Below the pieces are notes generated by a model, which saw only the letters and a list, made by a program, of their open reading frames with translations, searched no databases and was not told the DNA's origin. A stretch of DNA of 34,350 bases from Opitutus sp. (GTDB lineage Bacteria; Verrucomicrobiota; Verrucomicrobiia; Opitutales; Opitutaceae): contig SIBG01000042.1 in the NCBI GenBank assembly GCA_009695305.1, forward strand, positions 1 through 34,350, read 5' to 3'. Position 1 is the stretch's first letter; every line of letters starts with the position of its first letter. Position numbers and translations under genes: made by a program. This document shows, piece after piece, positions 18,061-25,950 of the stretch.

Positions 18061-19298
18061 TAGGGGACAAACCGCCGAACAATCAACGTGGAATTTATCC
18101 CCAGCATGCCGAATGAATTATTTAAGATGGTGTCCACTTTCGCAACCTTCCGCGGCTGATTCAACACGAGTCCCGGCAACGCGCACTGGGGATCGAGCTG
18201 GTCGACGTTAATGGTCGGGTGCACCGTCAGATCGTCGAACGATGGCAGGTTGCCCGCCAGCTCGAGCGCGCCGGCCGCGCCCATGCAATGGCCGATGAAG
18301 CTCTTGGTGTTGTTGATCGCGGTATCGGGACAGCCCTCGCCGAACACCGCGCGGATCGCCTCACACTCCTGGATGTCGCCGAGCGGCGTCGCCGTCGCGT
18401 GGGTGTTGACGATGTGGATGTCCCGTGAGGCGAGTCCGGCCCGCGCCAGCGAGGCGCGCACGCACTCGGCCTGGCGGGTGGGGTTCGGCAGCACGTAGTC
18501 GCTGGCGTCGCTGTTCACGTGGTAACCGGCAATCTCGGCGTAAATCTTCGCGCCCCGCGCCTGCGCATCCGCGAGCCGCTCTAGGGTGTAGAGGCAGCCG
18601 CCCTCGGAGATGACGATGCCGTTGCGCGCCAGGTCAAAGGGGCGCGACGCCTTGTGCGGGTCCGCGTGCGTGGCGAGGGCGTTTTGCGATTTGAAGCCGG
18701 CAAAAATTCCGAAAGTGTGGACGCTCTCGCTCACGCCGCCGCAAATCGCGAAGTCGACCTCGCCAAGGCGCAGCATCTGCGTCGCGTGGATGAGGCCCAT
18801 GTTGCCCGCCGCGCAGGCCGCGCCGATCGTGTAGCAAGGCCCGGTCACGCCCAGATTAAGCGAGGCCTCCCCCGCCGGGTTGTTCGCCACGGTGCGGGGG
18901 TTGTGATAATGGGACCAGAATTTCGTGTCGTAGTTAAATTTCGAAATATTGTAGATTTCATTTTCCGTCTCGACGTTGCCGTGCTCCGTGCAGCCGATGT
19001 AAATCCCCACCCGATCCTTCGGCACCGCTTCCCACTTCACGCCGCTGTCGGCGACCGCCTCGCGGGCACAGTAGACCGAGATGCTCCCCGCCCGGGTGCC
19101 GACCCGCACGTCCTTCTTTTTCTGGTGGCGCAGCGCGTCGTAGTGGCAGAGGCCCGCGAGCTGCGAGCCCATGTAGCGAATTTCGGTGCGCTCGATCCCC
19201 GCGACGCCGGTCAGCAGGTTGGCGCGGAACTCGGCGAGCGAGTTCCCGTTCGGGGCGGTCAGACCGACCCCAGTGATGACAATCCGCGAGGGCTTCAT
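18060..19298 (-). CDS. fabF: Beta-ketoacyl-ACP synthase, FabF type (KAS II)
   Basis: 412 residues from ATG 19298; a TTG at 19325 is in frame but would only prefix a non-conserved tail before the family start RIVITGVGLTAPNG. Catalytic Cys162 (GAACAAGNMG), His300 (VNTHATATPLGD), and Lys332 and His337 (NTKSFIGHCMGAAGALE) are all present, so it should be an active elongating ketosynthase using malonyl-ACP. It is the first gene of the minus-strand operon and overlaps acp. FabF-like synthases of this sort head ladderane- and polyene-type clusters; which chain it makes cannot be read here. There is only one ketosynthase and no chain-length factor, which argues against a classical aryl polyene KS/CLF pair. 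Confidence 0.92.
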   Translation of the reverse strand: MKPSRIVITGVGLTAPNGNSLAEFRANLLTGVAGIERTEIRYMGSQLAGLCHYDALRHQKKKDVRVGTRAGSISVYCAREAVADSGVKWEAVPKDRVGIYIGCTEHGNVETENEIYNISKFNYDTKFWSHYHNPRTVANNPAGEASLNLGVTGPCYTIGAACAAGNMGLIHATQMLRLGEVDFAICGGVSESVHTFGIFAGFKSQNALATHADPHKASRPFDLARNGIVISEGGCLYTLERLADAQARGAKIYAEIAGYHVNSDASDYVLPNPTRQAECVRASLARAGLASRDIHIVNTHATATPLGDIQECEAIRAVFGEGCPDTAINNTKSFIGHCMGAAGALELAGNLPSFDDLTVHPTINVDQLDPQCALPGLVLNQPRKVAKVDTILNNSFGMLGINSTLIVRRFVP

Positions 19299-19357
19299 TC
19301 GTAGGAAACGGAAATCGCTAGCCAACCTTCGCCCGAAAGCAATACAACCCTGCTTCC
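19299..19357. promoter_or_regulatory. Divergent promoter region between the lipid operon and galE
   Basis: Only 59 bases separate the fabF and galE start codons, so both promoters must overlap here or lie within the opposite gene. I could not pick convincing -35/-10 boxes for either side. Neither start has a Shine-Dalgarno sequence: galE has AACCCTGCTTCC and fabF has TTTCCTACGA before the ATG. Confidence 0.4.
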
Positions 19358-20350
19358 ATGAATGTCCTTGTCGTCGGAGGCGCCGGTTATATCGGCAGCC
19401 ATTGCGTCCGCCAACTCGCCGCCGCCGGGCACCGTCCCGTCGTCTACGACAATTTCGTCTATGGCCACCGCGGCGCCCTCGCCCCGGGCGTGACGGTCCA
19501 TGGCGCCGATCTCGGCGATGAAAGCGTCGTCAAGCGCATCCTCCGCGCCGAGAAAATCGACGTTGTGATGCACTTCGCCGCCTTCTGCTACGTCGGCGAA
19601 TCCGTGACCGACCCGTTGAAGTATTATCTCAACAACAGCGCCGACACGATTCACCTGCTCCACGCGATGCTCGCCGCCAAGGTGAAGAAATTCGTCTTCT
19701 CCTCCACCTGCGCGACCTTCGGCGTTCCCGCCACGCTGCCCATCCACGAGAATCTTCCCCAAGCGCCCATCAACCCCTACGGTCAGACCAAGCTCGACAT
19801 CGAAAACGCCCTCCGTGCCCTCGCGCCCGCGACCGGCCTCAGCTTCGCCGCCTTCCGCTACTTCAACGCCGCCGGCGCCTCCGAAGACGGCTCGATTGGC
19901 GAGGACCACACACCCGAGTCCCACCTCATCCCCCTCGCGATTCAGGTCGCCACCGGCCAGCGTCCGCAGCTGGAGCTCTACGGCACGGACTACCCCACCC
20001 CCGACGGCACCTGCCTGCGTGACTACGTGCACGTCGACGACCTCAGTCGCGCGCATATCGCCGTCTTCGACCAACTCGCCACGCCTGGCACCGCCCTGTT
20101 CTACAATCTCGGCACCGGCAAACCGACCTCGAATCGCGAGGTGATCCGCGCCGTGGAAAAAGCCACCGGCAAGAAGATCAACGTGAAGGAAAGTCCGCGC
20201 CGCCCGGGTGACCCGCCCGCGCTCTACGCCGACTCCACCAAGGCCCAGCGGGAACTCGGCTGGAAACCAAAATATCCCGACATCGACTCCATCGTGGCCA
20301 CCGCGTGGAAATGGCACTCGACGAACCCGAAGGGCTATGCGGACCGGTAG
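19358..20350 (+). CDS. galE: UDP-glucose 4-epimerase
   Basis: Interconverts UDP-glucose and UDP-galactose for galactose use and for surface polysaccharide precursors. 330-residue extended SDR: NAD-binding GGAGYIGSH (Gly7-x-x-Gly10-x-x-Gly13), catalytic Tyr141-x3-Lys145 in NPYGQTKLDIE, the SSTCATFG block with the active-site Ser/Thr, and YFNAAGA, GTDYPTPDGTCLRDYVHVDD and the C-terminal RRPGDPPALYAD typical of GalE. Length is normal. It is divergent from the lipid operon with a 59-base gap, so shared control is possible but not shown. A role in glycosylating the lipid product cannot be excluded, yet housekeeping is more likely. Confidence 0.95.
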   Translation: MNVLVVGGAGYIGSHCVRQLAAAGHRPVVYDNFVYGHRGALAPGVTVHGADLGDESVVKRILRAEKIDVVMHFAAFCYVGESVTDPLKYYLNNSADTIHLLHAMLAAKVKKFVFSSTCATFGVPATLPIHENLPQAPINPYGQTKLDIENALRALAPATGLSFAAFRYFNAAGASEDGSIGEDHTPESHLIPLAIQVATGQRPQLELYGTDYPTPDGTCLRDYVHVDDLSRAHIAVFDQLATPGTALFYNLGTGKPTSNREVIRAVEKATGKKINVKESPRRPGDPPALYADSTKAQRELGWKPKYPDIDSIVATAWKWHSTNPKGYADR

Positions 20351-20422
20351 GGCGGGTGACCGGGCGCTGCGTCCGCAAGCGTTTCCTTGACGGTTTAGGT
20401 TTTTTCAAGATGGTGGGGCCAC

Positions 20423-20746
20423 TTGAGCAACTCGCGACAATCTCCTCGTGCTGATTGCCTGCGCCGCCTGCTGGCGACGGGTTGCGCCTTCCTGATTTTT
20501 GCTCTTGGCCTGTTGGCCGCGAGCCCGGCGCTCCACGGGCAACTGCATCACGACGCGACTTTGCCGACCGAAGACGGCTGCGCCATTGTGCTGTTCGCCG
20601 GCGGCGTCGCGGTGCCGCTCGCCGTGGTCGCAGTGCCACCGTCGCCGCCGGAGTGGCGCGCGCAGGTTCAGGTTGTTTCGACGGAAATTTCTCTGGATTC
20701 GCCACGCTACCTGCTTCAGCCGGAGCGCGGTCCGCCAGTGGCTTGA
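20423..20746 (+). CDS. Small exported protein of unknown function before the metal-uptake genes
   Basis: 107 residues from a TTG start at 20423, the only plausible start in this frame before the hydrophobic segment. It has an Arg-rich N terminus, a hydrophobic helix (LLATGCAFLIFALGLLAASP) that may be a signal peptide, then LHGQLHHDA and GCAIVLFAGGV. The HGQLHHD cluster and nearby Cys could bind a metal. It precedes a porin and a ZnuA/ZnuB pair on the same strand, which makes a metal-related job plausible. I do not recognise a named family with certainty. No conserved catalytic motif is visible. Confidence 0.6.
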   Translation: MSNSRQSPRADCLRRLLATGCAFLIFALGLLAASPALHGQLHHDATLPTEDGCAIVLFAGGVAVPLAVVAVPPSPPEWRAQVQVVSTEISLDSPRYLLQPERGPPVA

Positions 20747-20887
20747 TCGCGCTGGTTTGCCTGTCGCGCCGGTTTCCGGGTGGCAGGGATTAATCCGCTG
20801 CGATGCGGGTGCGGCCTCGCACTTCGTCGTTCGCGTGCCGCCAAGTGTCATGAGCCATCCTCGCAATGCATCTGTCCCGAAATCCCG

Positions 20888-22342
20888 ATGAAACTAAAAA
20901 CAATTTTGGCCTGGTCCTCCGTTCTCTTCCTCGCCCCGCCGGCCTTTCCGGCCGATGACCAGGTGCAGCAGTTGAAGCTGCAACTGCGGCAAATGCAGGA
21001 AGACTTTGAGAAAACCCGCCGCCAGCAACAGGCGCAGATTGAATCCCTCTCCCAGAAACTGGACGCGCTGACGAACCCGCCCTCGGTCGTTTCTGTCCGT
21101 GCGCCGGCCCGAACGGCCGAGCAGAAAAAAACCGCGCCAGAACTCGCGACCGCGGTCGTCCCAGCCGGGGGTCAAACCGCTTCGCCACCGCCCATCCCGT
21201 CCGCGCGCGCCGGTTCGGCCTACCTAAACCTCAGCTACGGCACGCTCCTCTCCGCCGGCTGGTCGAGCGTGCCGGATCCGTCGGCGCAGCTGCAGCTCGG
21301 CGACCACGATCCGATCAAACGCGGCTTCGCTTTGCGCAATGCCGAAATCACCGTCGACGGCGCGGTCGACCCCTATTTCAAGGGCTTCGCCAACATCGTC
21401 CTGAAGTTGAGCAAGGACAACGAAACCGCGGTCGAGCTCGAGGAGAGTTTTCTTCAGTCCACCTCGCTCCCGGCCAATCTCCAGCTCAAGGCCGGCCAGT
21501 ATTTCGCCGCCTTCGGCCGACAAAATCCGCAGCACCCGCACACGTGGGCGTTCGTCGACCAGCCGCTCATCCTCAACCGCGCCTTCGGGCCGGAAGGCCT
21601 GCGGAGCATCGGCGCGCAGCTGTCGTGGCTCGCGCCGACGCCGTTCTACACCGAATTTTTTCTCAGCGTGCTCGATGGCCAGGGTGGCACGGCATTCAGC
21701 TTTCGCCATCCCGGCGAACCCGACGCGACCGGCGTGAACCGCGTCGCCGGCCATGCCACCATTGATCGCACGCTCCGCGGTGCGCACGACTTGCTCTACG
21801 TGCCGCGCGTCGCCGCCTCGTTCGAGCTCACCGACACGACGACGTTGCTCGCCGGTCTCTCGGGCGCCTTCGGGCCGAACGCCACCGGCCCGAACAACCG
21901 CACCGAGCTTTATGGGGTCGACCTATTCTGGAAATGGAAGCCCCCGGCCGCCGCACAGGGCTTCCCCTACGTCACGTGGCAGACCGAGGCGCTTTATCGT
22001 CGCTTTAGCGCCGCCGCCGACCTGGTCCGGCTCACGCCTCTGCGCGCCGAAACGCTGCGTGACTCCGGCGCCTATTCGCAGGTCGTCTACGGTTTCAAGC
22101 CACGCTGGAACGCCGGCCTGCGCTTCGACTATGTCAACGGCAACGCCGCCGGGTCCAACCCCGGCGATCCGTTCCGCGGTGAACGTTACCGCGTTTCGCC
22201 CGAACTGACGTTTCTCCCAAGCGAGTTTTCGAAAATTCGCCTCCAATACAACTACGACCACGGCGACCTCTTTGGCACCGCGCACTCCATCTGGATGCAG
22301 CTCGAATTCGGCCTGGGTGCCCACGCGGCTCACAAATACTAG
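20888..22342 (+). CDS. Outer-membrane porin-like protein with N-terminal coiled coil
   Basis: 484 residues from ATG 20888. Signal peptide MKLKTILAWSSVLFLAPPAFPA is followed by a coiled coil (VQQLKLQLRQMQEDFEKTRR, QIESLSQKLDAL), a Pro/Ala linker, and a long beta-rich region ending in aromatic-alternating strands (IWMQLEFGLGAHAAHKY). Segments such as FALRNAEITVDG, LQLKAGQYFAAFGRQNPQHP and YSQVVYGFKPRWNAGLRFDYVN are typical of OprO/P-like or related 16-18-strand porins. The coiled coil may trimerise or reach the peptidoglycan. An earlier in-frame start at 20780 is rejected because it would bury the signal peptide. It is followed 28 bases later by a ZnuA-like gene, so it probably admits a metal ion or chelate through the outer membrane; the ligand is not known. 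Confidence 0.82.
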   Translation: MKLKTILAWSSVLFLAPPAFPADDQVQQLKLQLRQMQEDFEKTRRQQQAQIESLSQKLDALTNPPSVVSVRAPARTAEQKKTAPELATAVVPAGGQTASPPPIPSARAGSAYLNLSYGTLLSAGWSSVPDPSAQLQLGDHDPIKRGFALRNAEITVDGAVDPYFKGFANIVLKLSKDNETAVELEESFLQSTSLPANLQLKAGQYFAAFGRQNPQHPHTWAFVDQPLILNRAFGPEGLRSIGAQLSWLAPTPFYTEFFLSVLDGQGGTAFSFRHPGEPDATGVNRVAGHATIDRTLRGAHDLLYVPRVAASFELTDTTTLLAGLSGAFGPNATGPNNRTELYGVDLFWKWKPPAAAQGFPYVTWQTEALYRRFSAAADLVRLTPLRAETLRDSGAYSQVVYGFKPRWNAGLRFDYVNGNAAGSNPGDPFRGERYRVSPELTFLPSEFSKIRLQYNYDHGDLFGTAHSIWMQLEFGLGAHAAHKY

Positions 22343-22370
22343 TCCGACGCTTTGCGCGTAAATATTTTCC

Positions 22371-23279
22371 ATGAAAATTTCTCTCCGCCACTTTCTCCTC
22401 CCGGGTCTAATGCTGCTCGCCTTGCCGGCCCGAGCCAAACTCACGGTCGTCGCCACCACCCCCGACCTCGGCGCCATCGCGCACGCGATCGGCGGTGATC
22501 GCATCGATCTCACGACGCTGGCGAGACCCACCGAGGACCCGCACTTCGTCGATGCCAAGCCGAGCTTCATCGTGAAACTTAATCACGCCGATGTCCTCAT
22601 CGAGGGTGGCGCGGAGCTGGAGGCCGGCTGGCTGACTCCGCTGCTCGAAGGCGCGCGCAACCCGAAGCTCGCGGCGGGCAAACCTGGGCGCATCTCCGCC
22701 GCCGAGGGCGTCGCGCTCCTCGAAATCCCCGTCGCGCTCGATCGCTCGCAGGGCGATATCCACGCCACGGGCAACCCGCATTTTCTCACCGACCCGCTCA
22801 ACGCGAAGCTCGTCGCCGCGCACCTCGCCCGCTCGTTCGCCGAACTTGACGCCAGTTCCGCCGGCGTATTCCAGGCGCGCCTGAAAAGTTTTACCGCCCA
22901 GCTGGATGAACGACTGGTCGCCTGGCAGAAGCTGCTCGCGCCTTTTCAAGGCCGGCCGCTGGTGACCTATCACAACTACTGGATCTATTTCGGCCGGCGT
23001 TTCAATTTTCCCATGGAGTTGTTCCTCGAACCGAAACCGGGCATCCCTCCGACACCGGCGCATCTCGCCGAGGTGATCACAAAGATGAAAGCCGACCGGC
23101 TGACGCTGATCACGGTCCAGCCTTATCAAAATCGCCGGACCGCCGACGCCGTCGCCACCCGCACGGATGCCATCGTGCTCGACTGGCCGTCATTCCCTGG
23201 CGGCAAAGGCACCGAGGGCTACGTTGAGTGGATCGATTTCCTCGTGCGCTCCATCGCCCACGGCTTCGCCGCCAAGTAA
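22371..23279 (+). CDS. ZnuA-like periplasmic metal-binding protein (cluster A-I, SBP_bac_9)
   Basis: 302 residues, signal peptide MKISLRHFLLPGLMLLALPARA. It captures zinc or manganese in the periplasm for an ABC transporter. Family marks: VVATTPDLGAIAHAIGGDR near the N terminus, His58 (EDPHFVDAKPS), His137 in GNPHFLTDP, His201 in VTYHNYWIYFGRRF, and a late Asp (LDWPSF) that may complete the site. A loop with extra His (GDIHATGNPH) replaces the long His-rich loop of ZnuA. The permease gene follows after 17 bases. The three-His pattern suggests zinc over manganese, but this is inference. Confidence 0.9.
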   Translation: MKISLRHFLLPGLMLLALPARAKLTVVATTPDLGAIAHAIGGDRIDLTTLARPTEDPHFVDAKPSFIVKLNHADVLIEGGAELEAGWLTPLLEGARNPKLAAGKPGRISAAEGVALLEIPVALDRSQGDIHATGNPHFLTDPLNAKLVAAHLARSFAELDASSAGVFQARLKSFTAQLDERLVAWQKLLAPFQGRPLVTYHNYWIYFGRRFNFPMELFLEPKPGIPPTPAHLAEVITKMKADRLTLITVQPYQNRRTADAVATRTDAIVLDWPSFPGGKGTEGYVEWIDFLVRSIAHGFAAK

Positions 23280-23296
23280 TCTTTGCCCTCCCCGCC

Positions 23297-24124
23297 ATGC
23301 TCGAAGCCTTTGACCTCATGAAGTGGCCGCTCCTCGCGTGCCTGCTCCTGCCCGGACTGCTCGTCTATCTCGGCCTCCACATCGTGCGGCGCGAAATCAT
23401 TTTCGTTGATCTCGCGCTCGCGCAGATCGCCGCGCTCGGCACGTGCGTCGGGATTCTGCTGCACTACGAGGCGAGTTCCTGGGAAAGCTACGCGCTGTCG
23501 CTCGGCTTCACCTTCGTCGGCGCGGGCATCTTCACGATGACGCGCACGCATGATCACCGCGTGCCGCAGGAGGCGTTGATCGGAATCGTTTACGTCGTGA
23601 CCGCCGCGCTCGGCATCCTGCTCCTGAGCCGCAGTCCCGAGGGCAACGAGGAACTCCGGCGCACGCTGATCGGCGAGGTGCTGTTGGTGACGCCCGGTCA
23701 GGTGCTGCGCACGTTCGCCCTCTATGGGGCCATCGGATTCGTCCACTTCCTCTGCCGGAAGAAATTCCTCGCCATTTCCTTCGAACCCGGGCGCACCGCG
23801 GCCGAAGGAGGGTCGATTCGCTGGTGGGATTTTCTGTTCTACGCGATGTTTGGCTGCGTCGTGACCAGCTTCGTGCAAATCGGCGGAGTGCTGCTCGCGT
23901 TCTCGTTTCTCATCGTGCCCGCGGTCTGCGCGAACTTCCTGGCCGACTCGCTGGGAGCGAGGCTCCTGATCGGCTGGGCGACGGCGACAGCCGCGAGCGT
24001 CGCCGGCCTGTATGGCTCATATGTCCTCGATCTGCCGACCGGCGCCGCGATCGTCTGCACGCTCGGCATCGCCCTCGTGTTGACGATGATCGTCTCACTC
24101 GGCCGCGGGTCGAAGCCGGCGTGA
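23297..24124 (+). CDS. ZnuB-like metal ABC transporter permease
   Basis: 275 residues from ATG 23297, with about seven or eight hydrophobic segments (WPLLACLLLPGLLVYLGL, SYALSLGFTFVGAGIFTM, ALIGIVYVVTAALGILLLS, VLLAFSFLIVPAVCANFLA). VDLALAQIAALG and FLIVPA are signatures of the ABC-3 permease family that pairs with ZnuA/TroA-type binding proteins. It should form the membrane pore for zinc or manganese import. Between helices 4 and 5 a loop (LCRKKFLAISFEPGRTAAEG) is typical. No gene for the ATPase (ZnuC) is adjacent on either strand; the next gene is a convergent cupin 9 bases away. An ATG at 23318 (MKWPLL) is an alternative start. Confidence 0.88.
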   Translation: MLEAFDLMKWPLLACLLLPGLLVYLGLHIVRREIIFVDLALAQIAALGTCVGILLHYEASSWESYALSLGFTFVGAGIFTMTRTHDHRVPQEALIGIVYVVTAALGILLLSRSPEGNEELRRTLIGEVLLVTPGQVLRTFALYGAIGFVHFLCRKKFLAISFEPGRTAAEGGSIRWWDFLFYAMFGCVVTSFVQIGGVLLAFSFLIVPAVCANFLADSLGARLLIGWATATAASVAGLYGSYVLDLPTGAAIVCTLGIALVLTMIVSLGRGSKPA

Positions 24125-24133
24125 AGGCGTGAC

Positions 24134-24589
24134 TCACTTCGTCACTTTGACGACGAAGTAAAGACAGGTGCCGCTCACTTCGCTGAACCAGTGCGGGACT
24201 CCAGCGGGGATCACAATGATGTCGCCCTTGGTGAGCTTGCGGGCCACGCCTCCGGTGATTTTCTCCCCCCGGATTTCGCCGGGGCCCGACGTCTTTGACG
24301 CGGTCGCCGCACCGCCGGTCGTGAGCGTGGCCGAGCCTTCGGTGATGTAGAGGATATCCGTGTCGTGCTCGTGGATCTCAACGATACCTGGCATCACGCG
24401 GCGGCCCGCTTGGATTTTGTAGCGGGTGTTGATGAGGAGCGGCATGCCCTTGGCGAAGGCATCGTCAACTTTGGCGTGGTCGAGCACGACCACCTCAGCA
24501 GGCGGCGGCGCGACCGGCGTCGCCGCGGCGGCGGTGGCGCGACTAACCATTCCGAAGGCAAGCAAGGCAAGGAAGGCGGAGGATTTCAT
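24134..24589 (-). CDS. Exported single-cupin-domain protein
   Basis: 151 residues from ATG 24589, with a leader MKSSAFLALLAFGMVSRATA. One small beta-barrel cupin: the first metal motif is EIHEHDTDILYITEGSATL, with Glu and two His, and the second is GDIIVIPAGVPHWFSEV with a final His. It probably binds a metal and may shape or sense a sugar or small acid in the periplasm. An upstream in-frame ATG at 24661 is rejected because the signal peptide would no longer lead. It is divergent from the BtpA-like gene, with a 102-base region between the starts. The substrate is not known. Confidence 0.85.
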   Translation of the reverse strand: MKSSAFLALLAFGMVSRATAAAATPVAPPPAEVVVLDHAKVDDAFAKGMPLLINTRYKIQAGRRVMPGIVEIHEHDTDILYITEGSATLTTGGAATASKTSGPGEIRGEKITGGVARKLTKGDIIVIPAGVPHWFSEVSGTCLYFVVKVTK

Positions 24590-24679
24590 GATTGAGGATT
24601 TGGGGTGACAGATGCGACGACGACAGATCACACGGTAGACGGGCGCCGCGTGCGACATCAATCCTGGCTTGGTTTGGAA

Positions 24680-24691
24680 ACGCTATAGCGT
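24680..24691. promoter_or_regulatory. Perfect 12-bp palindrome ACGCTATAGCGT at the start of the BtpA-like gene
   Basis: ACGCTATAGCGT is a perfect inverted repeat ending one base before the ATG at 24692, inside the short region shared with the divergent cupin gene. Its size and place suit a dimeric repressor operator. No regulator gene adjoins it, so the binding protein is unknown. If translation starts at 24704 the palindrome would lie in the leader. Confidence 0.4.
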
Positions 24692-25501
24692 ATGCTCCCC
24701 CCCATGCCCGTGAATCGCCCGTTATTCAGTTCGTCCAAACCGGTCGTCGCCATGATTCATCTCGGCGCACTGCCGGGGACGCCCACGGGGAGGCGATCAC
24801 GGCGCGAGTTGGAGATCCAGGCGCTGAAGGAGGCGAAGATCTACCGCGACGCGGGCGTGGACGGCCTGCTGCTCGAAAACATGCACGATACGCCCTATCT
24901 GCGCGGGCGCGTCGGGCCGGAAATTGTCGCGGCGATGGCCGTGATCGCGCGGGCCGTGAAGGACGCCACGCGGTTGCCCTGCGGTGTGCAGATTCTCGCC
25001 GCGGCCAACCAAGAGGCGCTAGCCGTGGCGCTGGCCGCCGGACTCGATTTTATTCGCGTCGAGGGCTTCGCCTTCGCGCATGTCGCCGACGAAGGATTCA
25101 TCCAGTCTTCCGCCGCCGAGTTGATGCGCTACCGGCGCACGATCGGCGCCGGACACGTGCAAGTATGGGCCGATGTGAAAAAGAAACACAGTGCGCACGC
25201 CATCACCGCCGATGTCGGCATCGGGGAGACGGCGCACGCGGTAGAGTTCATGCGGGGCGACGCGGTCATCGTGACCGGCACAGTGACCGGAGACGCGCCG
25301 AAGCCGGAGGATGCGCGCGAAGTGAAGCGCGCCACTCACCTGCCGGTCTATCTCGGCTCGGGTGTGACCGCGGGCAACGTTGGAAACTTTCGCGGCGACG
25401 CGGACGGTTTCATCGTCGGCTCGGAATTCAAGGTCGGCGGGCACTGGGCCGGCGCGGTCGACGCGAAACGCGTGCGCCGGTTCATCGCGGCGCTCCAGTG
25501 A
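24692..25501 (+). CDS. BtpA/SgcQ-family TIM-barrel protein
   Basis: 269 residues (or 265 from the ATG at 24704). The sequence matches the BtpA family: KPVVAMIHLGALPGTP, AGVDGLLLENMHDTPYLRG, LPCGVQILAAANQEALAVAL, DFIRVEGFAFAHVADEG, VWADVKKKHSAHAIT, AVIVTGTVTGDAP and PVYLGSGVTAGNVGNF at the phosphate-binding end. BtpA was named for photosystem I assembly in cyanobacteria, but homologues such as SgcQ occur in sugar gene clusters of non-phototrophs and probably act as aldolase- or nucleosidase-like barrels. Nothing here suggests photosynthesis. The active substrate is not established. Confidence 0.87.
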   Translation: MLPPMPVNRPLFSSSKPVVAMIHLGALPGTPTGRRSRRELEIQALKEAKIYRDAGVDGLLLENMHDTPYLRGRVGPEIVAAMAVIARAVKDATRLPCGVQILAAANQEALAVALAAGLDFIRVEGFAFAHVADEGFIQSSAAELMRYRRTIGAGHVQVWADVKKKHSAHAITADVGIGETAHAVEFMRGDAVIVTGTVTGDAPKPEDAREVKRATHLPVYLGSGVTAGNVGNFRGDADGFIVGSEFKVGGHWAGAVDAKRVRRFIAALQ

Positions 25502-25562
25502 CGCGAAACGGAAACTCACTCTCGGCTCGTCACGGATGCTTCGTCTCGCAAATTTCAGCACC

Positions 25563-25950
25563 ATGAAGCTGCTTCGAGTTCTAGGGGATCGTCCTGGGCG
25601 GGTTGGCGTTGGTCGCATGCAGCAAGGCACCACCACCGCTCACCCCCGATCAGGTGTTGCAACAACTTGACCCGAAATACCGTGACGCCATTGGGTGGGC
25701 GATGGCGCTAATCAATCAGGACGGAAGTGCCGCGAAGACCATCTGCGTTGATGCACTCCGAATGCGGAATTTGTCGGAGGCCAGCAAGACGGCTGAAGTG
25801 TGGAACGCCGTCGTTTCATTTGCGAGCGGCAGGTATCCGGGCGTCCTGCCGACCAACGCGCGGGACCTCGTCCCCGGGCAAATCCCCGTTTTTTATCTCA
25901 CCAAGGAAGGCGATGTGGTGATGCGAATGGAGAAAATTTCTCCACGTTAG
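25563..25950 (+). pseudogene. Small lipoprotein gene with a one-base frameshift in its signal peptide
   Basis: The frame ending at 25950 lacks a good start: it opens after an in-frame TAG (25582-25584) with IVLGGLALVACSKAPPPL, a typical lipobox (L-V-A-C). The natural start ATG 25563 reads MKLLRVL in another frame. Removing one G from the GGGG run at 25584-25587 joins them into a textbook lipoprotein leader, MKLLRVLGIVLGGLALVACS. The mature part, about 110 residues (LTPDQVLQQLDPKYRDAIGW, EVWNAVVSFASGRYPGV), is intact and matches no family I recognise. So this is either a recent frameshift, a sequencing or assembly error at a homopolymer, or a phase-variable start. If a TTG at 25603 is used instead, the leader would be too short. 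Its stop overlaps the convergent esterase-gene stop (TTAG). Confidence 0.6.

Noticed and set aside
20387-20415. TTGACG as a -35 box for the metal-uptake genes
   Set aside because: No acceptable -10 box at 16-18 bases; ATGGTG is a poor match.
20750-20887. A riboswitch, for example for cobalamin, in the leader of the porin gene
   Set aside because: GC-rich repeats are present but the conserved core of known classes could not be found.
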